Assembly (NCBI GenBank): GCA_002471195.1 | Contig: DKPN01000062.1 | Span: forward strand, 39,489-103,488 | DNA: 64,000 bases | Source: Bacteroides sp. UBA7333 | GTDB lineage: Bacteria > Bacteroidota > Bacteroidia > Bacteroidales > Bacteroidaceae | Reading direction: 5' to 3' | Part shown: piece after piece, positions 26,816 through 36,500 of the stretch | Layout: the number at the start of each line of letters is the position of its first letter | How positions within the stretch are numbered: the first letter of the stretch is position 1 | The notes under the pieces: model-generated | The model's input: the letters and a program-made list of their open reading frames with translations, nothing else | Databases searched by the model: none | What the model was told of the DNA's origin: nothing | Made by a program: the position numbers and the translations under genes

Positions 26816-27672
26816 ACAGCATGCTGTTTCTGCAAATTTTCGATGGTTTTTAAACCACACTCATAACCCTCTTTATAAAATTCATGAAGTTTTTTCACAT
26901 CACGTTCCACTCTTGTTACTACAATTGGTTTAATAGGACGAATGACAATTATTTTTTCTTCTCTTTCTAACTTTTCCACCAATTCTAATTGCTCGTTATA
27001 TGCAGCACATCTTCTACTTAAAGCCTCACGTAAATTAGGATATTTACGATAAAAAAAGGAGGGTATTTTAATATCTTTAATTCGTTTTCTATACCCATAG
27101 TTGCGTGTCAAAACCACCACATTCTTATCATAACCTTGATTCATAGCACGCATTATGGGTATACTATCAATAATTCCACCATCGAGCATAGGCACACCAT
27201 CCACGTGTGTAATAGGACAAAGAAACGGCATACTGCATGAAGCTCTTACAATATCTACCAATCTTTGTTTATCCGTTTTTTCTTCAAAATAATTAGCTTC
27301 GCCTGTCAAACAATTTGTAGCAACCATCTCATATCTACCCATCGACGCAAAATATGTTTCATAATCATATGGATATATCGATTCTGGAAAATCCACAAAT
27401 AGTAAGTCAAAATCTAAAATATTACCTTTATGGATATAATGTTTTATGCCGATATAATGATATTTCTCTAACATGTCAACATTACTAAAATAGGCTCTTC
27501 CCCGTTGATTGGATATATAGGACAAACCATTGCACGCTCCTGCTGAAACACCTATCACATAAGGAAATTTAATTCGATGGTCCATAAAACAGTCTAATAC
27601 TCCCGAAGTAAAGACTCCGCGCATCCCTCCTCCTTCGAGAACTAATCCTATTTTATTATCGTGAAGTGACAT
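26788..27672 (-). CDS. Patatin-like phospholipase family protein
   Basis: 294 residues, no signal peptide. The patatin dyad is complete: oxyanion motif LEGGGMRGVFTSGVLD, nucleophile Ser43 in GVSAGACNG, and catalytic Asp in MLDGGIIDSIP. SCSMPFLCPITHVDGVP is the usual segment before the Asp. The C-terminus is basic and charged (KLEREEKIIVIRPIKP). It resembles the RssA/YjjU-type cytosolic lipid acyl hydrolases. Overlaps the rhomboid gene at the 3' end. Confidence 0.9.
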   Translation of the reverse strand: MSLHDNKIGLVLEGGGMRGVFTSGVLDCFMDHRIKFPYVIGVSAGACNGLSYISNQRGRAYFSNVDMLEKYHYIGIKHYIHKGNILDFDLLFVDFPESIYPYDYETYFASMGRYEMVATNCLTGEANYFEEKTDKQRLVDIVRASCSMPFLCPITHVDGVPMLDGGIIDSIPIMRAMNQGYDKNVVVLTRNYGYRKRIKDIKIPSFFYRKYPNLREALSRRCAAYNEQLELVEKLEREEKIIVIRPIKPIVVTRVERDVKKLHEFYKEGYECGLKTIENLQKQHAVQFSSFVGV

Positions 27673-27845
27673 ATATGGTAATCGATTATATCTAATTATT
27701 TATTAAATTCAAAAATAAATAACAGTTTTGATATTTACAAAGTTTTGACATTCAAAATTAAGCCTTAGTTAAACAATACAATATTTTTTTGTTGATACCT
27801 AATACCTATTAATAGCAAATTATTGCTGATTCATCATTTTTCGTA

Positions 27846-27853
27846 TATATTTG
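27846..27853 (+). promoter_or_regulatory. -7 promoter element of the C1 peptidase gene
   Basis: TATATTTG matches TAnnTTTG, 33 nt before the ATG at 27887. It excludes a start at the overlapping TTG at 27851. Confidence 0.65.
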
Positions 27854-27886
27854 CACTACATTAATCATTATAATAATATATATAGA

Positions 27887-29083
27887 ATGAAAAAGACTCT
27901 TTTAATTGCTTCACTTTTCATCGGAACCTTATCGGTTTTTGCACAAAATGATGCATCTGAAAATAAAAAAGATGAAGGTTTTATCTTCACTACTGTAAAA
28001 GAACTTCCTGTTACATCGGTAAAAAATCAAAATCGTTCAAGTACTTGTTGGTCATATTCAGGGCTTGGTTTTTTAGAATCTGAATTGCTCCGCAATGGAA
28101 AAGGCGAACACGATCTAGCTGAAATGTTTGTCGTACATCATACCATGAACGATCGTGCTCGCAACTATGTTCGTCTTCACGGAGAAAGTTCGTTTTCACC
28201 TGGTGGAAGTTTTTATGATGTAATCTACTGTTTAAAAAATTATGGTATTGTACCTCAAAATGCAATGCCGGGTATAATGTATGGTGATACACTTCCAGTA
28301 CATACTGAATTAGATGCAGTTGCAGAAGGCTATGTTAATGCTATAGCAAAAGGCAATCATAAAAAACTTTCTCCGGTTTGGAGAAAAGGCCTAACAGCAA
28401 TATACGACACTTATTTAGGAGAATGTCCTGAAACTTTTACATATGAAGGAAAAGAATATACTCCAAAAACATTTGCACAATCTTTGGGATTAAATCCTGA
28501 TGACTATGTTTCTTTGACATCATATGCTCATCATCCATTTTATTCTCAGTTTTCATTAGAAATTCAAGATAACTGGAGAAACGCTTTGTCCTATAATCTT
28601 CCGATCGATGAATTTATGGAGGTTTTCGATAATGCCATCGAAAAGGGTTATCCTATTGCATGGGGTAGCGATGTAAGCGAACAAGGATTTACTCGAGATG
28701 GTATCGCCGTGATGCCTGATGCCACTAAAGCTGCCGAACTTTCAGGATCAGATATGGCTCGTTGGACAGGTATGACTCCAGCGGATAAACGTAAAGAGTT
28801 AACATCTAAACCGATGCCCGAAATGACAATCACCCAAGAGATGCGCCAAGAAGCATACGATAATTGGGAAACAACCGATGATCATGGTATGATTATTTAT
28901 GGTATCGCTAAAGATCAAAATGGTAATGAATATTATATGGTAAAAAATTCTTGGGGCACTAAGAATAAATACAATGGCACATGGTATGCATCAAAACCAT
29001 TTACCGCTTATAAAACGATGAACATCATTGTCAACAAAAATGCTATTCCAAAAAGCATTGCAAAAAAATTAGGTCTTAAATAA
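27887..29083 (+). CDS. Exported C1-family cysteine peptidase (aminopeptidase C-like)
   Basis: 398 residues from the ATG at 27887. The signal peptide is 1-20 (FIGTLSVFAQ). Papain-fold catalytic residues: Gln in VKNQNRSSTCW, nucleophile Cys54, His333 in TDDHGMIIYG and Asn354 in VKNSWGTK. The size and the layout around GGSFYDVIYCLKNYGIVPQNAMPG fit the bleomycin-hydrolase/PepC group. Unlike cytosolic PepC it is exported, so it probably degrades external peptides. It has its own promoter and terminator. A second, distinct member lies at 40746-42119. Confidence 0.9.
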   Translation: MKKTLLIASLFIGTLSVFAQNDASENKKDEGFIFTTVKELPVTSVKNQNRSSTCWSYSGLGFLESELLRNGKGEHDLAEMFVVHHTMNDRARNYVRLHGESSFSPGGSFYDVIYCLKNYGIVPQNAMPGIMYGDTLPVHTELDAVAEGYVNAIAKGNHKKLSPVWRKGLTAIYDTYLGECPETFTYEGKEYTPKTFAQSLGLNPDDYVSLTSYAHHPFYSQFSLEIQDNWRNALSYNLPIDEFMEVFDNAIEKGYPIAWGSDVSEQGFTRDGIAVMPDATKAAELSGSDMARWTGMTPADKRKELTSKPMPEMTITQEMRQEAYDNWETTDDHGMIIYGIAKDQNGNEYYMVKNSWGTKNKYNGTWYASKPFTAYKTMNIIVNKNAIPKSIAKKLGLK

Positions 29084-29101
29084 GACAAAACATATTGCAA
29101 T

Positions 29102-29145
29102 AAAATAGGAGGAAAACTTTATTTGGTTTTCCTCCTATTTTATTT
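29102..29145 (+). terminator. Terminator of the C1 peptidase gene
   Basis: A perfect 16-bp stem (29102-29117 with 29126-29141, loop 8 nt) followed by ATTTTCCCC. Confidence 0.8.
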
Positions 29146-29224
29146 TCCCCTATCACAACAGCTATATCTCAATCAGTGGTTTGCTTAAAGCGGCACCTCA
29201 ATTTTTTTAATAGAAAAATAAGCA

Positions 29225-29232
29225 TATCTTTG
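29225..29232 (+). promoter_or_regulatory. -7 promoter element of satP
   Basis: TATCTTTG matches TAnnTTTG, 84 nt before the ATG at 29316. Confidence 0.55.
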
Positions 29233-29315
29233 CACGCGTTTTTTGATACACATACATGGTGTAACAATTTAAACATATACACAATCATCAAATTTAATTA
29301 ATCAAAACTATTTAA

Positions 29316-29879
29316 ATGGAAAAAAAAGGTAACCCGGCAGTGGTAGGTCTTGCTGGATTCGGTTTGACAACTCTTTTATTACAAATTCACAATTTAGGTT
29401 TTATCGGACTTGGCCCTGTACTTGCTATGGGAATTATGTTTGGAGGATTAGCACAGTTAATAGCAGGATTCCAAGAAAAAGAAAATGGCAACAACTTTGG
29501 TTATAGTGCATTTGTAACCTATGGTGCATTTTGGATTGGACTATGTATCATTTGGCTTTGCAATCATTTTAATGTATACCCTTCCAACGGTATCGAAGTT
29601 GGTTTTTATCTTCTTGCATTTATGCTTTATACTGGCATTATGCTTATTGCAGCATTAAGAATACATACTGCAATGTTTGCTACTTTCGCTACTCTATTTT
29701 TAGGTTTTTTATTTCTCGTTCTTGAGCATTTCTTTTTTCCATGGATGAAAACAATTGCTGCTATCGACCTTATTATTTGTGCTTTTACCGCATGGTATAT
29801 GATGGCTGCAGAAATTATTAATCCACTCGCGGGAAAAGTAGTTTTGCCTTTGGGATCTCCTTTAATTAAAAAGAACTAA
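29316..29879 (+). CDS. satP: Acetate/succinate permease SatP (GPR1/FUN34/YaaH family)
   Basis: 187 residues with six membrane helices. The family motif NPAVVGLAGFGLTT is at the N-terminus, followed by GIMFGGLAQLIAGFQEKENGNNFG and YGAFWIGL, which line the anion pore in SatP structures. It moves short-chain carboxylates such as acetate across the inner membrane. Monocistronic between its own -7 element and terminator. Direction and main substrate are inferred from the E. coli and Citrobacter proteins. Confidence 0.9.
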   Translation: MEKKGNPAVVGLAGFGLTTLLLQIHNLGFIGLGPVLAMGIMFGGLAQLIAGFQEKENGNNFGYSAFVTYGAFWIGLCIIWLCNHFNVYPSNGIEVGFYLLAFMLYTGIMLIAALRIHTAMFATFATLFLGFLFLVLEHFFFPWMKTIAAIDLIICAFTAWYMMAAEIINPLAGKVVLPLGSPLIKKN

Positions 29880-29899
29880 TATAGCATTATATAGAATGC

Positions 29900-29940
29900 A
29901 GGCTATTCTCTACGAGTGAAGAAGAGAATAGCCTCTTTTT
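29900..29940 (+). terminator. Terminator of satP
   Basis: A perfect 12-bp stem AGGCTATTCTCT (29900-29911) with 29923-29934, followed by CTTTTTTTATTG. Confidence 0.85.
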
Positions 29941-29996
29941 TATTGCATTTATTCGAAATAAACTTCCTAATGTCCGTTTCATAGACATTATACGAC

Positions 29997-30461
29997 TTAT
30001 CTCATACTAAGATACCACTTACATTTCTTTAGGACATGAATCAGTAATAATACAAAAAAGAGCATTGCTGTTTTATCGTGAATCTCAATTAAAACGTGAC
30101 GTGTATCAAAGTCGGTTGCTATACATGCAGCAAAACCCAATAATGCTGCTACAAGAGTTATTGCAGTGAGATAAAGCGTTATTTTATTCTTCTTAATCAG
30201 GTGTTTTTCGATTACGTTATTATACCATTTAGCATGCAATATTATATGAAAAACGATTAGTATTGTAAAAAGCAAGGATGCCCATTTATGAATATTTGCC
30301 CAGGTATTGTAACCTATTGATGAACTATTTTGTATATGATAATGAATTTGAATAAATAAACCTGAAATACTCACTATAAGTCCAATTGGCAATAAACCAA
30401 CATTGATAAGACGCCTATATAAACGCTTGTTGCCTACAACAGTTTTGATGTTACTTTCCAT
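29997..30461 (-). CDS. DUF4405-type four-helix membrane protein, possible b-type cytochrome
   Basis: 154 residues with four membrane helices: VGLLPIGLIVSISGLFI, WASLLFTILIVFHIILH, ITLVAALLGFAACIA and TAMLFFVLLLIHVLKK. His residues sit in the helices or at their ends (IHKWASLLF, VFHIILHAKWY, EIHDKTAML, LIHVLKKCKWY), the pattern expected for haem ligands in DUF4405 and cytochrome b561-like proteins. Stands alone with its own -7 element. Haem binding and electron-transfer role are inference. Confidence 0.75.
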   Translation of the reverse strand: MESNIKTVVGNKRLYRRLINVGLLPIGLIVSISGLFIQIHYHIQNSSSIGYNTWANIHKWASLLFTILIVFHIILHAKWYNNVIEKHLIKKNKITLYLTAITLVAALLGFAACIATDFDTRHVLIEIHDKTAMLFFVLLLIHVLKKCKWYLSMR

Positions 30462-30473
30462 ACTTTTTTACTA

Positions 30474-30481
30474 CAAAAATA
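30474..30481 (-). promoter_or_regulatory. -7 promoter element of the DUF4405 gene
   Basis: TATTTTTG on the minus strand, 13-20 nt before the start codon, so the leader would be very short. Confidence 0.5.
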
Positions 30482-30529
30482 GCAGTATTGAATAAGACAT
30501 TACAATAACAATTGTAAAGAAAAACATTT

Positions 30530-31084
30530 CTATTTACGATTTCTAATTCGGCTCAATGACACAGAGGTAACCCCTAAATATGATGCTATATAATGCTGGG
30601 GAATTCTTTGTATAAGCAATGGATGTGTCTCTATGAGTCTCTTATATCGCTGATTTGGGGAGTCTTGTATTCGAGATAAAAATAGGTGGGTATAATTTAT
30701 TAACCGATCTATGATATGATGATTATAAGCCTCTTTCAGTTCAGGAAAATCTTCAAACAAGTGTAACAGATCATCTTTACGCAATTTTAGCACAATCGAT
30801 GGTTCGATAGACTCTATATTAAATATACTAGGTGTATTGCGCACAAAACTTTCAATGGATGCTACCCCTTGATTTTCGAAAAAAAACTGAAAGGTGATAT
30901 CCTTTCCATCATGATTAAGGCTTAAACGTAGGCATCCTTTTTTTATGAAATAAAAATGCTTGGATGTTTTTCCAGCATTTAATAAAATAGTTTTTGCCGG
31001 TATCTCACATTCATCACATAGCGCAATAAATCGTCTATACAATGATTCATTAGAAAATAATATATCAAATAATTGTTGGCTCAT
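30530..31084 (-). CDS. Crp/Fnr-family transcriptional regulator
   Basis: 184 residues. The N-terminal cyclic-nucleotide-binding-type barrel (about 20-110) includes KHFYFIKKGCLRLSLNHDGKDIT and FFFENQGVASIESF; a linking helix follows (about 115-150), then a short C-terminal helix-turn-helix RIPQHYIASYLGVTSVSLSRIRNR. The phosphate-binding residues of true cAMP receptors are not evident, as is common in Bacteroidetes members, so the effector is unknown. It is divergent from the Fe-alcohol dehydrogenase, with opposing -7 elements about 90 bp apart, and could control it. Confidence 0.88.
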   Translation of the reverse strand: MSQQLFDILFSNESLYRRFIALCDECEIPAKTILLNAGKTSKHFYFIKKGCLRLSLNHDGKDITFQFFFENQGVASIESFVRNTPSIFNIESIEPSIVLKLRKDDLLHLFEDFPELKEAYNHHIIDRLINYTHLFLSRIQDSPNQRYKRLIETHPLLIQRIPQHYIASYLGVTSVSLSRIRNRK

Positions 31085-31118
31085 ATCGTTACTTTATTAA
31101 TACTCTTTATTATTCATA

Positions 31119-31126
31119 CAAATATA
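31119..31126 (-). promoter_or_regulatory. -7 promoter element of the Crp-family gene
   Basis: TATATTTG on the minus strand, 35-42 nt before the start at 31084. Confidence 0.6.
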
Positions 31127-31217
31127 ACAAAACCAGAGAAACGCATTTCAATAATAGAGATAAATGAAAATGATATATTTTTATGTCTTCTTTTGTCGAA
31201 TCAATTATTATAAATTT

Positions 31218-31225
31218 TATATTTG
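31218..31225 (+). promoter_or_regulatory. -7 promoter element of the Fe-alcohol dehydrogenase
   Basis: TATATTTG, 23 nt before the ATG at 31249. It shows that the frame open from 31183 cannot be translated from there. Confidence 0.65.
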
Positions 31226-31248
31226 TGAGAAATAATAATTTTGAAGCT

Positions 31249-32385
31249 ATGAATAATTTTGAATTTGTAAATCCAACTAAATTAATCTTCGGCAAAGGTA
31301 CTATCGCGCACCTAGGTAAGTTAATTCCTATAGATAAAAAAATAATGATCACCTTTGGTGGTGGTAGCGTTAAAACAAATGGGGTGTATAACCAAGTAAT
31401 TGAAGCTTTAAAGAATCATAACTTTATTGAGTTTTGGGGCATAGAGCCTAATCCTAAATATGAGACTCTTTTGAAGGCTATTCATTTAGGCCGTGAAGAA
31501 AAAATAGACATGCTTCTTGCAGTTGGTGGTGGTTCAGTAGTGGATGGCACTAAATTTATTGCTGCTGCCATTCCTTATACACAAGGCGAAGAATGGGAAC
31601 TGATTCTTGATAATTCATTAGCCAAATCAACCATTCCCTTAGCCGATGTAATAACCTTGCCAGCTACAGGATCGGAAATGAATAATGGTGCTGTAATTTC
31701 CAGAGAAGAAACAAAAGAGAAATATCCATTCTTTACAGATACAAATTTCCCTATTTTTTCGATTCTCGATCCTGAGGTTACTTATTCGTTGCCTAAATTT
31801 CAAATCGCTTGTGGTGTAGTCGATACATACGTACATGTGGTTGAGCAATATCTAACCATACCAGTAGGAACTAAATTGATGGATCGCTGGGCCGAAGGTA
31901 TTTTGCAAACCCTAATTGAAATAGCTCCTGATCTTCGCAAAGAAAAACCTAACTATGACACCATGTGCGAGTATATGCTATCGGCCACAATGGGACTTAA
32001 TGGGTTTATCGCAATGGGTGTTGAACAAGATTGGGCAACCCATATGATTGGACATGAATTGACTGCCCTACATGGTTTAACACATGGTGTAACTCTTGCT
32101 ATAGTTTATCCTGCATTATTACGCATCATGAAAGAGCAGAAAAAGATTAAATTATTACAATATGCTAAACGAGTTTGGAACGTTGAAGATGTTGATATTG
32201 CTATTGAGAAAACTGAAAACTTTTTCCGTGAAATGGGGCTTCCTACTCGTTTAAGTGAAGTAAAAGTTGGAGATGATACCATCGAAGAGATTGTACGTAG
32301 ATTTGCTGAACGTAAAATAGTACTTGGTGAGCGTCATAATATCACACCTGATGTAGTAAAACAAATACTTCAAAATGCAAAATAA
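31249..32385 (+). CDS. Iron-containing alcohol dehydrogenase (YqhD/BDH type)
   Basis: 378 residues, cytosolic. It starts MNNFEFVNPTKLIFGKGTI. The NAD(P)-binding loop is AVGGGSVVDGTKFIA, followed by LPATGSEMNNGAVIS. Metal ligands fall in DTYVHVVEQYL (Asp, His) and in the helix MIGHELTALHGLTHG (two His), completing the Asp-His3 Fe site of group III dehydrogenases. It reduces aldehydes or oxidises alcohols; GGGS followed by D resembles NADPH-using YqhD/BdhA proteins. A strong terminator sits directly after the stop, inside the 5' end of the beta-lactamase gene that overlaps it by 11 bp. Confidence 0.95.
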   Translation: MNNFEFVNPTKLIFGKGTIAHLGKLIPIDKKIMITFGGGSVKTNGVYNQVIEALKNHNFIEFWGIEPNPKYETLLKAIHLGREEKIDMLLAVGGGSVVDGTKFIAAAIPYTQGEEWELILDNSLAKSTIPLADVITLPATGSEMNNGAVISREETKEKYPFFTDTNFPIFSILDPEVTYSLPKFQIACGVVDTYVHVVEQYLTIPVGTKLMDRWAEGILQTLIEIAPDLRKEKPNYDTMCEYMLSATMGLNGFIAMGVEQDWATHMIGHELTALHGLTHGVTLAIVYPALLRIMKEQKKIKLLQYAKRVWNVEDVDIAIEKTENFFREMGLPTRLSEVKVGDDTIEEIVRRFAERKIVLGERHNITPDVVKQILQNAK

Positions 32386-33316
32386 GAAAAAGAATACCTT
32401 ATATATTCAGCTGAAAAAGCAATCATTCCGAGCAGTACTCGGAATGATTGCTTTTTTGTGTTATCAAAATACATGCCACTCTCAATCTACCATTATAAAA
32501 AAAGAAATTGAGAAAATAGTTGCCGATAAAAATGTTAAGTTAGGATTTGCCTTATATGATTTCTCTGATAATAGAATAATTTCGATTCATGGCAAGCATA
32601 AGTTTCCAATGCAAAGCGTATATAAATTTCCGATTGCCGTTGCATTATTAGATGAAATAGAACGAAATAAGCTATCATTAAATGATAGTATTATCATAAC
32701 AGCAAAAGATTTAGAACAAAACACATGGAGCCCAATAAAAGATCGCTGGCCCAATGGCATTACTTTATCAATAGAGGATATGATGACATATATGGTAGCT
32801 CACAGCGATAATATTGCTACCGACATATTAATCGAAAAAGTTGGAGGCATCCCACATATACAAAATACCATCAATAATCTAGGCGGAAAAAATATATACA
32901 TAAGAAATACTGAAAAAGAATTGCATTCAGACAGATTTCTACAGTATCAAAATTGGACTACTCCCATTGCAATGGTTCGTTTTTTAAAACGTATGGAAGA
33001 TGGCAAATTGCTCAATAAGAACAATTGCGACTTATTATGGAATATAATGGTGAATACATCAACAGGTTCTATCCATAAATATATTCCACTTACTCATACC
33101 ATTGCTCACAAAACCGGCTCATCAGGTGTTAATAGTTTAGGTATGACAGCTGCACAAAATGATGTGGGTATCATCCAATTCGAAAATGGCAAACGCATCT
33201 GTTTTGCTATTTTCTTAACCGACTCATACTTAAGCACAGATGAAGGCTATGAATTAATAGCCCAAATAGGAAAAATTATCTATTCTGCATATACAAACAC
33301 TGCAATAAAACTTTAA
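32375..33316 (+). CDS. Class A beta-lactamase
   Basis: 313 residues. Penicillin-recognising serine hydrolase of the periplasm. From the ATG at 32375 it has a basic n-region and hydrophobic core AVLGMIAFLCY, cleaved near TCHSQ. Catalytic motifs: Ser81-x-x-Lys84 in MQSVYKFPIA, SDN at 144-146 in AHSDNIATD, an omega-loop Glu in RNTEKELH, and KTG at 246-248. The layout resembles the Bacteroides CepA/CblA/CfxA (A2) group. The start overlaps the preceding gene by 11 bp, and the adh terminator hairpin is embedded in the signal-peptide codons. A later start at 32444 would leave a poor signal peptide. Nothing mobile surrounds it, so it looks chromosomal and native. Confidence 0.92.
   Translation: MQNKKKNTLYIQLKKQSFRAVLGMIAFLCYQNTCHSQSTIIKKEIEKIVADKNVKLGFALYDFSDNRIISIHGKHKFPMQSVYKFPIAVALLDEIERNKLSLNDSIIITAKDLEQNTWSPIKDRWPNGITLSIEDMMTYMVAHSDNIATDILIEKVGGIPHIQNTINNLGGKNIYIRNTEKELHSDRFLQYQNWTTPIAMVRFLKRMEDGKLLNKNNCDLLWNIMVNTSTGSIHKYIPLTHTIAHKTGSSGVNSLGMTAAQNDVGIIQFENGKRICFAIFLTDSYLSTDEGYELIAQIGKIIYSAYTNTAIKL
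32417..32457 (+). terminator. Terminator of adh inside the beta-lactamase signal-peptide codons
   Basis: A perfect 16-bp stem (32417-32432 with 32438-32453), a 5-nt loop and a T-run from 32452 to 32457, 31 nt after the adh stop. The same bases encode residues 15-27 of the beta-lactamase. Confidence 0.85.
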
Positions 33317-33467
33317 TACATTAATAATAAATACCAGATTGGTTCCATCATGCTTAAACCATTATGGATACGATTTTTAAAAAGAATTTAAAACTCATTT
33401 TTAGTCACTTCAACCTCTATTATTTCCTCTTAAAAAGAGTTACACATCATGTAAGTAATTTGAATTA

Positions 33468-33475
33468 TATATTTG
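33468..33475 (+). promoter_or_regulatory. -7 promoter element of the RND efflux operon
   Basis: TATATTTG, 27 nt before the ATG at 33503. It overlaps the TTG at 33473 and so rules that start out. Confidence 0.65.
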
Positions 33476-33502
33476 TGTACAAACCATTTAAAGAGAACAC
33501 TT

Positions 33503-36500
33503 ATGTTAGAGGCAATTGTACGCTTTTCAATCAAGAAAAAGGTATTTATAGGAATTACAACACTTTTCCTACTTATTTTGGGCATCTATTCGATGCTCAC
33601 TCTACCGGTAGATGCAGTACCTGATATCACAAATAACCAGGTTCAGATAGTCACAATTTCACCCACATTGGCACCTCAAGAGGTTGAACAACTCATCACC
33701 ATGCCAATTGAAATTGCTATGAGCAATATAATGAATGTAGAAGAAATTCGCTCAGTTAGTCGATTTGGACTTTCTCTTGTCACCGTGGTCTTTAAAGAAA
33801 ATGTTCCTACACTTGATGCACGACAGCTCATTAACGAACAAATACAAACCGTAAGTAACGAAATTCCTACCGAATTGGGTATTCCCGAGATGATGCCCAT
33901 CACTACTGGATTGGGCGAAATATATCAATATATTTTAAAGGTTGATTCAGCATACGAAGATAAATATGATGCAATGCAGCTACGCACCATACAAGATTGG
34001 ATTGTCAAACGTCAATTATCAGGCATACCCGGTATTGTTGAAATAAATAGTTTTGGCGGAAATTTAAAACAATATGAGGTAGCAGTCGATCCCGATGCCT
34101 TATTTTCTCTCAATATTACCATAGGCGAAGTATTTGATGCACTTAGTCGCAATAACCAGAATACCGGAGGAAGTTATATTGAAAAAGATAAAAATGCTTA
34201 TTACATCCGTTCAGAAGGTATGCTCAATCATTTAGATGATATCAGAATGGTAGTTATAGCCAATCGTAACGGAATTCCGGTACATATTGATGATGTAAGT
34301 GAAGTGCGTTTTGGCTCTCCCAAACGATTTGGTGCTATGACAAAGGATGGTAAAGGCGAATGTGTAGGAGGTATAGCGATGATGTTGAAAGGTGCTAATG
34401 CTAATATGGTAACTACCGAATTGGAAAAACGAGTAGAAAAAATCCAAAAGATGCTCCCTATGGGTGTTAGTATTGAACCTTACCTAAATCGTTCCGAACT
34501 AGTTAGCCGCAATATTTCGACTGTTATTTATAATCTTGTTGAAGGTGCTATTATCGTATTCGTAATATTAATTATTTTTTTAGGAAACGTACGTGCCGGT
34601 CTCATTGTAGCTTCAGTGATACCCTTAGCAATGCTTTTCGGTTTTATTATGATGCGTATTTTTGGTGTTACTGCTAATCTTATGAGTTTAGGAGCTATTG
34701 ACTTTGGTATTGTTGTTGATGGTTCGATTGTAATTGTAGAAGGCATATTAGCACATATTTATAGCAAATCGTTTAGAGGTAGAAAGTTAAGCCGCAACGA
34801 AATGGATAGAGAGGTAGAAAAAGGGGCTTCTAAAGTTGTTAAATCAGCTACTTTTGCAGTGGTCATTATACTAATTGTATTTTTCCCAATCCTCACTTTA
34901 GGTGGAATTGAAGGCAAATATTTCACACCAATGGCAAAAACTCTTGTATTTTGTATAATTGGTGCATTATTGTTATCACTCACCTATGTTCCAATGATGG
35001 CTTCTTTATTCTTAAAACATACCATCGAAATAAAACCGACCTTTGCAGATCATTTTTTTGAATGGCTGAATAAAGGGTATCAAAAAATATTAAAGCTTTG
35101 TTTACGTTTTAGTTGGAGCACAATTATTGTTTCATTTGCAGCTTTTATCAGTTCAATATTTCTTTTTGGTAGATTGGGGGCCGAATTTATTCCAACACTC
35201 GATGAAGGTGATTTTGCAATGCAAATGACACTACCGGCGGGAAGCTCGTTAACCGAAAGTATTGAAGTATCACTTGCTGCAGAAAAGACGTTAATGAATG
35301 AGTTTCCTGAAATAGAACATGTTGTCGCTAAAATTGGTACGGCAGAAGTCCCAACTGATCCTATGGCAGTAGAAGATGCAGATATTATGATTGTAATGAA
35401 ACCCTTTGCAGAATGGTCTTCTGCTACAAGTAGATCTGAAATGGTTGAAAAAATGAAGAAATCGCTTGAATCACTTTCTAATAGAGCAGAATTTAATTTT
35501 TCACAACCTATTCAATTACGCTTTAATGAACTTATGACAGGTGCCAAGGCAGATATAGCCATAAAACTATATGGTGAAGATACGCGTGAACTATATGAAA
35601 AAGCAAAAGAAGCAGCCAAATATGTAGAACAAATAAATGGTGCATCCGATGTTATTGTAGAACAGACGATGGGTCTTCCACAATTAGTTGTAAAATATAA
35701 TCGCGGTAAGATAGCTAGATATGGCGTGAATATAGAAGAGTTAAACACCATGATACGAACAGCTTATGCAGGAGAAGTAAGTGGTGTTATTTTTGAGAAT
35801 GAACGTAGATTTGACCTAGTGGTACGTTTAAATCAGAACAAAGTAGCCGATTTAAATTTAGATCGATTATTTGTTCGTACCACAGAAGGCGTACAAATTC
35901 CTGTCAGTGAGTTTGCTTCAATCGATTTGGTCGAAGGTCCTTTACAAATAAATCGTGATGCAGCTAAACGTCGAATTGTGATTGGCGTTAACGTAAGAAA
36001 TGCTGATATACAACAAGTAGTGCAACAAATAAGCGAATCACTTGATAAAAATATAGATTTGAAACCTGGTTATTATTTTGAATATGGAGGTCAATTCGAG
36101 AATCTTCAAAATGCTATTAAAACTTTATTAATTGTTATTCCAATTGCATTGTTATTAATATTATTGATATTATTTATCAACTTCCGAAATATCACCTATA
36201 CCCTTTTGGTTTTTTCTACAGTTCCTTTGTCGCTCATTGGAGGAATTCTTGCTTTATGGCTGCGTGGATTACCTTTCAGCATATCTGCCGGAGTAGGTTT
36301 CATTGCACTTTTTGGAGTAGCTGTACTTAATGGAATATTGATGCTAAATCATTTTCACGATTTACGTGCTTCACGTAAATATGGAATGACCACCCAACAA
36401 ATCATCAAACATGGGACACCTCATTTATTGCGTCCGGTATTCCTTACTGGTTTAGTAGCATCCATGGGTTTTGTGCCAATGGCAATAGCCACTTCAGCTG

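Noticed and set aside
31249..33316. Mobile resistance cassette around the beta-lactamase
   Set aside because: No transposase, integrase or repeat borders; base composition matches the flanks.
33364..33624. Separate small plus-strand gene before the RND pump
   Set aside because: It lies in another frame over the promoter and 5' end of the pump and has no family likeness.
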